A DNA stretch of 64,000 nucleotides from Mucilaginibacter sabulilitoris (lineage in GTDB: Bacteria > Bacteroidota > Bacteroidia > Sphingobacteriales > Sphingobacteriaceae), in contig NZ_CP139558.1 of assembly GCF_034262375.1 (NCBI RefSeq), forward strand, positions 3,472,001-3,536,000, in the 5' to 3' direction. Shown here in pieces: positions 1-7,263 of the stretch; the stretch's first letter is position 1, and each line of letters begins with the position of its first letter. The notes beneath the pieces are model-generated. The model saw nothing but the letters and a program-made list of their open reading frames with translations, ran no database searches and had not been told where the DNA came from. A program made the position numbers and the translations under genes.

Positions 1-473
1 AGGTATTCCCCTATAATAATATCGCCTGATAATATAGGCAGCATGGAGTCACCTTTTATTTCAAATGCCCGGTAGGTACCCTGTTTAAACATGGGCAAAT
101 AAAATTTGGGCAGTTGGGATACATATTCCGGATCTGCATAGCCATTTAAATAACCGGCGCTTGCTTTAAGCGGTACCATCTCAATATTTTCATTATCATC
201 CTTATCAACAGAAATACTTAGTATACGCAGGTTTGCAGGGTTTCCCTTTGGCTTAGGTGCCCATTTTTCGTCGATGGTTTCATTGATAAAATCATCAATC
301 GTGATGTCAAAAAAAGTTGCTAATGTTTTTAGCAAGTCATATTTTGGATCAGCACGGTCTTCTTCATATGCACCTACTAATGAGCGTTTTATGCCCAGTT
401 GATCAGCGAATTGCTGTTGGGTTAAACCCTTTTTCTTGCGGAGGAACTTAATATTTTGTGAAATTATTGACAT
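1..473 (-). CDS. XRE-type HTH / S24 (LexA-like) repressor, 3' end cut by window edge
   Basis: The reverse strand opens with ATG at 473 and stays open to base 1, giving about 157 residues of an unfinished protein. Residues 6-60 form a classic XRE helix-turn-helix (IKFLRKKKGLTQQQFADQLG, then KRSLVGAYEEDRADPKYDLL). After a short linker, residues around 109-157 read as the start of a peptidase S24 domain: an ASAGY segment resembling the Ala-Gly cleavage site region, then FEIKGDSMLPI, where the Ser of GDSM is the family's catalytic serine. Such proteins are phage- or stress-type repressors that may self-cleave, or act as plain regulators. The start is supported by the HTH beginning at once after Met. 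It is divergent from the gene at 559, with direct-repeat operator candidates between. The lysine of the Ser-Lys dyad lies beyond the window. Confidence 0.88.
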   Translation of the reverse strand, partial: MSIISQNIKFLRKKKGLTQQQFADQLGIKRSLVGAYEEDRADPKYDLLKTLATFFDITIDDFINETIDEKWAPKPKGNPANLRILSISVDKDDNENIEMVPLKASAGYLNGYADPEYVSQLPKFYLPMFKQGTYRAFEIKGDSMLPILSGDIIIGEY

Positions 474-495
474 AAAATTTGCATTTGCTAAAATA

Positions 496-527
496 ATTAG
501 TAATTTTATGCTCATAAAGTTAGTAAT
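496..527. promoter_or_regulatory. Candidate operator: two TTAGTAAT repeats
   Basis: TTAGTAAT occurs at 497-504 and again at 520-527, 23 bp apart (about two helical turns). The first copy is part of ATTAGTAAT, an inverted repeat about a central G. The second keeps the TTA-G-TAA core. They lie between the divergent XRE/S24 regulator (start 473) and the gene at 559, so autoregulation by the XRE protein is a natural guess. No binding evidence exists beyond the pattern, and the region is AT-rich. Confidence 0.35.
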
Positions 528-558
528 AATTATCGGTTCACCAAAATTTTTATCATAA

Positions 559-915
559 ATGAAACGTTTTATATATATCATCACTGACAGAAACAGGAAA
601 AACTTACATGTTGGTTTATGCTCTGATCTTGTAAAAACATTACAGTTCTATAGTGATATGCCTACGTTGTTTTTTGACAGCGCCCAGCAACTTAACCGGT
701 TGGTTTATTTTGAAGAGATTAATACCGAAGAGCAGGCTATGGAACGTTTTAAAGTGGTAAGCACTTATACCCGCCCGCAAAAAGAAAAAATGATCAGATC
801 TGTTAATCCCGACTGGATAGACCTGACCATTGGTTTGAAGTTTGAAAATGGTTTACGAGTAAGGCCTCAATTGCGCCCATCTGTAAATGCTAACAGGAGA
901 GCCCTTACTTTTTAA
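559..915 (+). CDS. Degenerate GIY-YIG-superfamily protein
   Basis: This 118-residue protein follows the layout of small GIY-YIG nuclease-like proteins common in Bacteroidota. An N-terminal strand FIYIITDRNRKNLHVGL sits where GIY...YIG is expected, then come LVYFEE, an Ala/Glu-rich helix (TEEQAMERFKVV) and NPDWIDL near the C-terminal end. The usual YIG is HVG, and the usual arginine in the following helix (D-L-x-R-R) is replaced in DLVKTL, so nuclease activity is doubtful. It could be a DNA-binding or structural relic of the family. It is divergent from the XRE/S24 regulator and its 3' end overlaps the end of the convergent msrB by 11 bp. Confidence 0.6.
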   Translation: MKRFIYIITDRNRKNLHVGLCSDLVKTLQFYSDMPTLFFDSAQQLNRLVYFEEINTEEQAMERFKVVSTYTRPQKEKMIRSVNPDWIDLTIGLKFENGLRVRPQLRPSVNANRRALTF

Positions 916-1381
916 TGAATTTTAAGGCTCCCGAGTTCATACAGTATCTTTTACCGCCACGGTCGGCGGGGCCGTCGTCAAAAACGTGACCAAGGTGCAG
1001 ACCTGTACTTTTTTCAATAACTTCATCACGGCTCATACCGTAGCTATTATCATGTACAATAGCAACTTTTTTAGGATCAAAGGCTTTTACAAAGCTTGGC
1101 CACCCTGTTCCGCTGTCGAACTTATCGTCAGAGCTGAACAGTATATCACCGGTGGCCGCGCTTACATAAACGCCCTTTTCATGATTGTTCCAGTATTCGT
1201 TTTTATAAGGCGGTTCCGTTCCGCTTTCTACCATGATGTGGTACTGATTGGAGGTTAATGTTTTTTTCCACTCGGCGGCAGGTTTACTCAGCTTTCTTTT
1301 GGCATCCTGCCCGTTGCTATTCTGACAGCCAAAGGAGGTCAGAACACCTAATATTACTATCGCTAAAATTGATCTTTTCAT
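905..1381 (-). CDS. msrB: Lipoprotein peptide-methionine (R)-S-oxide reductase MsrB
   Basis: This 158-residue MsrB reduces methionine-R-sulfoxide in oxidised proteins. The N-terminus MKRSILAIVILGVLTSFGC ends in a lipobox with Cys19, so it should be lipid-anchored in the envelope rather than cytosolic. Family signatures are clear: GTEPPYKNEYW, LFSSDDKFDSGTGWPSF, LHLGHVFDDGP and RYCMNSGALKF with the catalytic Cys at residue 147. The two CxxC zinc sites of classical MsrB are absent (VSAATGDILF and EKSTGLHLG at those places), so this is the zinc-free form. No resolving cysteine is obvious. A periplasmic role in repairing oxidised envelope proteins is inferred from the signal. Confidence 0.95.
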   Translation of the reverse strand: MKRSILAIVILGVLTSFGCQNSNGQDAKRKLSKPAAEWKKTLTSNQYHIMVESGTEPPYKNEYWNNHEKGVYVSAATGDILFSSDDKFDSGTGWPSFVKAFDPKKVAIVHDNSYGMSRDEVIEKSTGLHLGHVFDDGPADRGGKRYCMNSGALKFIKK

Positions 1382-1496
1382 TTTTAATTATTTAAAGCAT
1401 TGTAAACATTAGTCGTAAAATACGGCTCGTCCTTACAATTAATTATACTTTAAATACGTAATATTATTTTTAACGGATTGTCATCCACTGGTACTA

Positions 1497-2087
1497 TTAA
1501 ATGATTTTGTTTTTTGGGATAAGTACTTTATTTACAATATGCATCATGCCGTTGCTTTGTTCAATATCAAAACGGCTTATAATGCTTTGACCACCATTTT
1601 CGTCTTCTAATACGATATTCCTGTTACTATCAATTTTGGCGGTTAGGGTAGCGCCGCTCAATGTTGTAAATGTGGCTATTCCTTTATGTTCGTTAATCTG
1701 TTTTTCAATATCCTTTGCTTTTAACTTACCCGCAACGGCATGGTATGTCATTATACCGGTAAGCTCCCAAACGCGTATTGGTTTGGACAACGAATCGAGC
1801 TTACCAACAGGTAAATTTTCAAAAGCCACGTTATCTGGGACAAATACGGTGATAGGGCCTTTGCTCTCATAAGTTTGGGTCAGGTTGGTGGATTTAATGA
1901 AATTATAAAAAACAGAAAGTTCATTAGATGATGCAATGTTCTGCACAATGTTATTCGTAGGCTGCATTCCATCACCAGCGGTGTTTTTTAAAGTGCCGAT
2001 TGTCGGGACGTGAGCAGTTGTGTCGATGGTTTGCGCAAGCACCGTGGTGCAGTATATTAACAGGCTTAACAGCAACAGTTTTTTCAT
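1497..2087 (-). CDS. Secreted fasciclin (FAS1) domain protein
   Basis: A cleavable signal peptide (MKKLLLLSLLIYCTTVLAQ) precedes one FAS1 domain of about 130 residues. FAS1 landmarks are NIVQNIASSNELSVFYNFIK, GPITVFVPDNVAFENLP (the H1-type motif), a Tyr-His pair in MTYHAVAGKLKAKDI, the TLSGATL strand and the terminal NGMMHIVNKVLIP (H2-type motif). FAS1 proteins mediate adhesion or surface interactions, and in Bacteroidota single-domain secreted versions are common with unknown ligands. The gene stands alone on the reverse strand, with an IS element immediately upstream of its start; insertion there could have changed its promoter. Confidence 0.9.
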   Translation of the reverse strand: MKKLLLLSLLIYCTTVLAQTIDTTAHVPTIGTLKNTAGDGMQPTNNIVQNIASSNELSVFYNFIKSTNLTQTYESKGPITVFVPDNVAFENLPVGKLDSLSKPIRVWELTGIMTYHAVAGKLKAKDIEKQINEHKGIATFTTLSGATLTAKIDSNRNIVLEDENGGQSIISRFDIEQSNGMMHIVNKVLIPKNKII

Positions 2088-2142
2088 ATAGTGAGATGAT
2101 TATATAAATAGCTGCAAAAGTAACCGTTTTTAGTGGTTTAAG

Positions 2143-2191
2143 TTTTAAATAAAAGAAGCCGTCTCATAAGTCAAATATGGGGCGGTTTTTT
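2143..2191 (+). repeat. Left inverted repeat of IS element 1 with flank
   Basis: Positions 2143-2191 are the reverse complement of 3838-3886 with one mismatch in 49 positions. The inner portion (GTCTCATAAGTCAA then TATGGGGCGG) is surely IS sequence. The outer 12 bp are AT-rich and may be partly target DNA. TTTAAA at 2144-2149 recurs as TTTAAA at 3880-3885 and is a candidate 6-bp target duplication. Confidence 0.85.
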
Positions 2192-3879
2192 GTGTATCTT
2201 AAAGACATGGGAGGCAAGGTAGTCTTTAAGGCATATGATCCGGACCAGTTAACGTTTTTACCGTATAAACTGGAAGAATTGGTACCGGCAGGTCATCCGG
2301 TACGGATAGTTAAACAGGTGGTTGACGCGGTCGATGTCAAGCCACTCAACCGGAAGTACCAAGGCGGCGGCGCGTCGAGTTTTCATCCCCGGCTGATGCT
2401 GAAACTGCTGGTTTATGGTTATCTGACCAATACGTATTCCTCACGTAAACTGGAAGACCAGGCGGCACAGAACGTTCACTTCATGTGGTTATTGGGCATG
2501 AAAAAGCCCGACCACAATACCATCAACCGTTTTCGCAGTGAAAAGCTATCAGGGGTACTAAAGCAGATATTCTCACAGATCGTTCTTTTATTACAACAGG
2601 AAGGAATTGTATCATTGAAGGAGGCCGTTTTCACTGATGGCACCAAGATCGAATCGGTGGCGAACAAGTACACTTTTGTATGGGGTAAAAGCATAAAGAA
2701 CAGTAAAGAGAAGATGAAAGCCCAGCTTGATGAGTTATGGGGCTATGCGCAAAGTATTGCTGCTGAAGAACTCAAAGACACCGCACCGCTGGAATACAGC
2801 GAGATCAACCCTGAGAAAGTGAAAGAAACGATCTCAAAGATCAACGCGGCATTGGAGGATAAGGAAGACGTGGCGGGGAAAGTAAAACAAAAGCTGAACT
2901 ATGCAAAAAAGCATTGGCCGGAGAACCTGGCCAGATATGATGAACAGGAAAAGTTATTGGCTGGGCGTAACAGTATGTCAAAGACCGACCCGGATGCTAC
3001 ATTCATGCGGATGAAAGAAGATCATATGCTGAACGGTCAACTTAAACCTGCTTATAACCTGCAGATCTCCACCCAAGAGCAGTTCATTCTCAATTACACC
3101 CTGCACCAGGCTTCGACCGATTATCAAACGTTGCCCTCACACATCGAACAGTACGAAGCCCTTTATAAAGAACTGCCCAAAGCGATAGTTGCCGATGCAG
3201 GTTACGGCTCGGATGAGAACTATGGTGTGCTGCAGCAAAAAGGTATTGAAGCTTATATCAAATACAATACGTTCGACAAGGAACAAAAAGAAGGTATCAA
3301 AGCATTCAGTAACGATAGTCTGCATTATAACGAAGCGGATAACTATCTCACCTGCCCGATGGGCCAGCGCATGCACCATGTTGGCGACGGTCAGCGGATA
3401 ACTTCTTCAGGTTTTGTGCAGCTGATCAGCCGCTATCAGGCGCAGAACTGTGAAGGCTGTCCGATGCGGGGCGTATGCCACCAAAACCCCGGCAACCGGA
3501 TCGTCGAGATCAACCACAGTCTGAGAAAACATAAACAGGCAGCGAAAGAAAGATTGAATACAGAACAGGGCATCAAATACCGAAAACGAAGACCCGCCGA
3601 TGTGGAGCCGGTATTCGCACAACTGAAGCACAATCATGGTTTCAGACGATTCCTGTTGAAAGGAATGTCCAAAACAGAGGTAGAAATAGGGTTATTATCC
3701 ATCGCTCATAACCTCAGAAAATGGAAAGCCTGAGAAAAAGGCTTTTATCTCCCCAAAGACAGCTGAACCAATCCAAAAAACAGAACAAACCAACACAGTC
3801 CGCCTTCCCTAATAGCTTATCTAAATCGCTCTAAATAAAAAAACCGCCCCATAATTGACTTATGAGACGGCTTCTTTTA
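2150..3879 (+). mobile_element. IS1182-type insertion sequence (IS element 1)
   Basis: The element carries one transposase gene between near-perfect inverted repeats. The ends are placed here assuming a TTTAAA duplication on each side. They could instead start at GAAGCC (2155) and end at GGCTTC (3874), because the flanking bases also form an inverted repeat and the exact boundary cannot be resolved from one copy. It lies between the fasciclin gene and the stop of the 1071-residue gene and interrupts neither. Transcription of the downstream reverse-strand gene would run head-on into the transposase gene. Confidence 0.85.
2207..3733 (+). CDS. IS1182-family transposase
   Basis: About 508 residues. 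The ATG at 2207 (MGGKVVFKAYD) is preferred to the one at 2177, because the latter lies in the inverted repeat and related transposases begin at this MGGK-like point. Order of motifs: the N-terminal DUF772-like region (HPRLMLKLLVYGYL, YSSRKLEDQ, GMKKPDHNTINRFR), an inserted charged helical segment, then the DDE catalytic domain with FTDGTKIES (first Asp), VADAGYGSDENY (second Asp) and the late KYRKRRPADVEPVFAQLK segment with the catalytic Glu. A Cys-rich CPMRGVC pair precedes it. The reading frame is intact, so the element may be active. Confidence 0.93.
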   Translation: MGGKVVFKAYDPDQLTFLPYKLEELVPAGHPVRIVKQVVDAVDVKPLNRKYQGGGASSFHPRLMLKLLVYGYLTNTYSSRKLEDQAAQNVHFMWLLGMKKPDHNTINRFRSEKLSGVLKQIFSQIVLLLQQEGIVSLKEAVFTDGTKIESVANKYTFVWGKSIKNSKEKMKAQLDELWGYAQSIAAEELKDTAPLEYSEINPEKVKETISKINAALEDKEDVAGKVKQKLNYAKKHWPENLARYDEQEKLLAGRNSMSKTDPDATFMRMKEDHMLNGQLKPAYNLQISTQEQFILNYTLHQASTDYQTLPSHIEQYEALYKELPKAIVADAGYGSDENYGVLQQKGIEAYIKYNTFDKEQKEGIKAFSNDSLHYNEADNYLTCPMGQRMHHVGDGQRITSSGFVQLISRYQAQNCEGCPMRGVCHQNPGNRIVEINHSLRKHKQAAKERLNTEQGIKYRKRRPADVEPVFAQLKHNHGFRRFLLKGMSKTEVEIGLLSIAHNLRKWKA

Positions 3880-3886
3880 TTTAAAA
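3838..3886 (-). repeat. Right inverted repeat of IS element 1 with flank
   Basis: Mirror of 2143-2191 with 48 of 49 positions complementary. It reads AACCGCCCCATAATTGAC then TTATGAGACGGCTTC followed by a T-rich flank. The segment GACGGCTTCTTTT followed by T's also looks like the 3' half of a hairpin terminator, which matters for how the target is interpreted. Confidence 0.85.
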
Positions 3887-3896
3887 TATCAATGAA

Positions 3897-6800
3897 TTAC
3901 CAGCCAGGTGTAAAGCCTAAACCGAATAACGGTTTTTTAACATCATTGCGGTTAAACGGAATGGCCAGATATGGTTCAAGTACGAAAGCGCCGAAAACAT
4001 TAATCCGTAAAGAGATACCCGCACTTAATGCCGGAACCCTGCCATACACAGGTTGAGTGACCGGCTGTCCATCTACTACAGATTGGGTACCATCATCATT
4101 TAACACAGGCTTTTCACCAATTACAGGTGGATTTTTTTGGAAATAAATATGGTCGCCGGCGTTCCATGCCAAGCCCGCGTCGAAAAATAAGTTCAGATCG
4201 GTAAACAGGAATTTCGATTTAATTTGGGCCAGTTTCTCAGGACCGGTAAATGGCAAACGGACTTCAAAGTTAAATACCGCTATACGGCTGCCCGATAGCT
4301 GGTCGATAGTGAAATTATTGGTTTGACCCTTGCCATTATTATAAAAAGTTTGCCCTTCGTAGCCTCTTATATAAAACGGATAGCCCACATATAGCGGATA
4401 AAGTCCGGTAGCATCGCCCCCAAAACGGCCATAACCATAAAATCTGGCAGCAAAAGTAACGGGTTCAACGCGTACATATTTCCGGAGATCGATGGTAGGA
4501 GCAAAGAAATGATATGTTCCAAAATTGTATTCTGCCTCGAGCCTGTACCTGAAACCATTAAGTGGAGCTGTTACACCAAAAAATGAATTGTCACCAACCA
4601 ACGCAGTTGAAACCTGAAAAAGTGAGTATGATCTTAAGCTGGTACCTATGAGGTCACCTTCTTCTTTATTAGAGATCTTTTTACGGTCGGACGTGATGTA
4701 ATTGGTGGTAATAGTTTTGCTGTTATCGGCATTTACAACGGTATCAAGGGCATAGTAATCGCTGTAACGGTCAACCCTGTAAGAGTTGTACGATGCGCCA
4801 GCGCCAACCTCAAACCTGGTGGTTTTTGAGATAGGATAGGAGGTGAATACCCTTGCCGCGTCCTCAAAGTTGCGTATGATATCGATATTATCTGATAGTA
4901 CCGTTTCGTTTTTACCTCCTACATTTTTAACCGGGAAGGTATTGGTTTGCAAACCGAACTGGTAGGGGATGTGCGATATACCAAACCCAAGGTTCCAGCG
5001 ACCGGTTTGATTTACATAGGTTATGGCGGCACCCGAATCATATATCTGCCCGTTAACAGAGGCCGCGGCAAATATCTGATTGCGACCCAGTATATCGCTG
5101 AAAACACCCTGTATACCACTTGATAAACTGGTTCCGTAAAAACTGCTTACCCCAACACCAATGCCACTACCAGCCAAATAATCGAGCTTAAACTTTGGTT
5201 TAAACGGAATATTGGTGACCGAATCGGTCGGGATTTTTTTATAGGCAAGGTAATTGTTCAGATTTGAGTTGATCAGATCGACACCTACAGCACGCGGCGG
5301 AGGCAACATGGCGGCGCTAAAATTAACATCTGTGGCCTGCAGGGTTACGGGTTTAAAGTCGGACGCCTTGGCATTGTACAGCGCATATTTTTGAGCCCGG
5401 TAATAGGAGTAAACTACATCATCATTATTGGAGATGCTTAACGCAGGCGAGTATTCGGTTATGCCGCAGATGCCGGTAAACAAGTCGGTCATTTGCTCAA
5501 TTTTTCCGCTGCTCAGTGTGTAGCGATACAAATTGCGGAAGCCATCGCGGTTTGATAAAAAGTAAACCTGAGAACCATCTGCCGAATATTGTGGGTTAAG
5601 GTTGTTTGCGCCGTTAAATATTTTAATATCGGTTATCTTTCTGGTGGCCAGGTCAAGTTCTGCCAGGTTAAATGGGATATCCTGTTCTAACGATTGATCG
5701 TACGTTGAGCGGTCGCTCGAAAAAATAATCTTTTTGCCATCCCTTGAGTAGCTTGGCTGATAATCTGAATATTTATCATTGGTAAGCTGGGTGACTTTTT
5801 TTGTATCAAAGTTATAGGAGTACAAATCACCCTGCCCCTCAGACAAGCCCTGGAAAACAATATCTTTGCCATTTGGCGACCATGAAAGGTTACTGAACTG
5901 CTCGGCTTTCTCCATCGATACATCATCCACCGTACGCCCGCTGGCCACATCAACTACAACCATCCGGTTCCGGCCCTTATTAAAAACGCTAAAGGCAAAA
6001 CGCTTACCATCCGGCGACCATGCACCCGCCGATTCAATAAAATTAAACTCGTCTATATGGGTGTTGGATACCTTACTGGTAAGTTTTCTTAATATACGTC
6101 CGGTATGCGCGTCGGCCAGATAAAGGTCAATAGAGAATAAACTTTTTGCAGATAAAAACGCCACATACTTACCATCAGGGCTAACTGCCGGCGCCACTAC
6201 CAAATCCCCGCCTGTTTTACTGTCGACCAATTTAAGACCAACCGGCTTTTGAACCGTATCTTTTAAATATGGTTTGTAAGTATTCTCGATGGAGTTTTTC
6301 CATAAACGCGAAAGGGTTTTATCGTCATACCCAAAAGTTCGGCGGATGCCATATTCCAAACCATAACGGGCCGTGTTTTTAAAAAAAGGTACGATTACCG
6401 TGTCTCCATAAGTGGATCCCAGGTACGACCAAAATGCCTCTCCATATCGATAAGGGAAATATTTGTTGCTTTCGGTAAGGTCGCGTACCGAGGGGATGTC
6501 ATGATTTAGATAAGCATCGCGCATCCACATAGCGGTATATGAATCTTTTTTACCTAACGAAAGATATTCGGCCATACCCTCAATCATCCACAACGGGATG
6601 TTATTGATATTATCAAAACTTTCGTTTTCGCCGCCTTGTAATGCACGATATTGAAAGGCGTGCACCAACTCGTGACCAATAACGTGCCGTGTGGTTTGGT
6701 TAGTTTCCATCACAGGCATTACCACCCTGTTTTTAAGACCCTCCGTAACACCGCCGGTACCTACACCGATTTCGCCATCGATGGCTGTAGTTTGCTGAAA

Positions 6801-7112
6801 ATCGGGATGGTTGGCATATAGAATAATGGGGTTTGCGGTCCTGAATGTATCCCTGAATATTTGCTGATGCAGGGTATACCACAGTTCGCTTTCCTGTGCA
6901 AAGCGCTTAACCATGCTGTCATTCTTTAAATAATAGTAAATTTCAAAGTGCGGTGTTTTATAAACCTTAAACTTAAGATTTTTGTACCGTACCTTATTTT
7001 GACCGAAGTATTGCGCATGGGCGCCGGAACTCATCAGCAGGGAACCAATAAGACAAATCGTTATTAAAACGGCCTTTTTAGCTTTGTTTGATAAGGAGTA
7101 GTTGTTATTCAT
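3897..7112 (-). CDS. Peptidase MA-like / TolB-type beta-propeller / outer-membrane barrel fusion protein
   Basis: This 1071-residue exported protein joins three modules. After a signal peptide (ends about AHAQ, residue 33), residues 34-290 resemble the peptidase MA gluzincins: HELVH at 147-151 plus a downstream EGMAEYLSLG that can supply the third zinc ligand. Residues about 295-590 carry TolB/PD40-type repeats (SPDGKYVAFLS, SPDGKRFAFS, SPNGKDIVFQG, SRDGKKIIFSS, SADGSQVYFLS), forming a propeller. The last roughly 400 residues are a surface-antigen (D15/BamA-like) beta-barrel, ending in aromatic-rich strands with YPFYIRGYEGQTF. All zinc ligands are visible, so the protease part may work. Its job at the surface is unknown. 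It is transcribed toward IS element 1. Confidence 0.82.
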   Translation of the reverse strand: MNNNYSLSNKAKKAVLITICLIGSLLMSSGAHAQYFGQNKVRYKNLKFKVYKTPHFEIYYYLKNDSMVKRFAQESELWYTLHQQIFRDTFRTANPIILYANHPDFQQTTAIDGEIGVGTGGVTEGLKNRVVMPVMETNQTTRHVIGHELVHAFQYRALQGGENESFDNINNIPLWMIEGMAEYLSLGKKDSYTAMWMRDAYLNHDIPSVRDLTESNKYFPYRYGEAFWSYLGSTYGDTVIVPFFKNTARYGLEYGIRRTFGYDDKTLSRLWKNSIENTYKPYLKDTVQKPVGLKLVDSKTGGDLVVAPAVSPDGKYVAFLSAKSLFSIDLYLADAHTGRILRKLTSKVSNTHIDEFNFIESAGAWSPDGKRFAFSVFNKGRNRMVVVDVASGRTVDDVSMEKAEQFSNLSWSPNGKDIVFQGLSEGQGDLYSYNFDTKKVTQLTNDKYSDYQPSYSRDGKKIIFSSDRSTYDQSLEQDIPFNLAELDLATRKITDIKIFNGANNLNPQYSADGSQVYFLSNRDGFRNLYRYTLSSGKIEQMTDLFTGICGITEYSPALSISNNDDVVYSYYRAQKYALYNAKASDFKPVTLQATDVNFSAAMLPPPRAVGVDLINSNLNNYLAYKKIPTDSVTNIPFKPKFKLDYLAGSGIGVGVSSFYGTSLSSGIQGVFSDILGRNQIFAAASVNGQIYDSGAAITYVNQTGRWNLGFGISHIPYQFGLQTNTFPVKNVGGKNETVLSDNIDIIRNFEDAARVFTSYPISKTTRFEVGAGASYNSYRVDRYSDYYALDTVVNADNSKTITTNYITSDRKKISNKEEGDLIGTSLRSYSLFQVSTALVGDNSFFGVTAPLNGFRYRLEAEYNFGTYHFFAPTIDLRKYVRVEPVTFAARFYGYGRFGGDATGLYPLYVGYPFYIRGYEGQTFYNNGKGQTNNFTIDQLSGSRIAVFNFEVRLPFTGPEKLAQIKSKFLFTDLNLFFDAGLAWNAGDHIYFQKNPPVIGEKPVLNDDGTQSVVDGQPVTQPVYGRVPALSAGISLRINVFGAFVLEPYLAIPFNRNDVKKPLFGLGFTPGW

Positions 7113-7194
7113 AAACTTAACTAAGTGTATATGGCTAATTTAATGAAATAGGGTATTACTAAAGCAAATTACTATTTATTACCGGTTAAAACAC

Positions 7195-7223
7195 AACCGG
7201 CAGACCTTAATGATCTACCGGTT
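7195..7223 (-). terminator. Hairpin terminator candidate downstream of the PBP gene
   Basis: On the reverse strand the arms AACCGGTAGATC and GGTCTGCCGGTT pair over 12 positions, two of them G-U, and are followed by GTGTTTTAACC. It begins about 40 bp after the PBP stop codon. The U tract is short, so termination strength is uncertain. Confidence 0.5.
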
Positions 7224-7263
7224 ATATTATATTTATAAGCATACGCCATTAATACAAAATGTT

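Noticed and set aside
2177..2206. Upstream start (ATG at 2177) for the first transposase
   Set aside because: It lies within the inverted repeat, ahead of the promoter-like TATCTT, and adds residues not expected in the family. The ATG at 2207 fits better.
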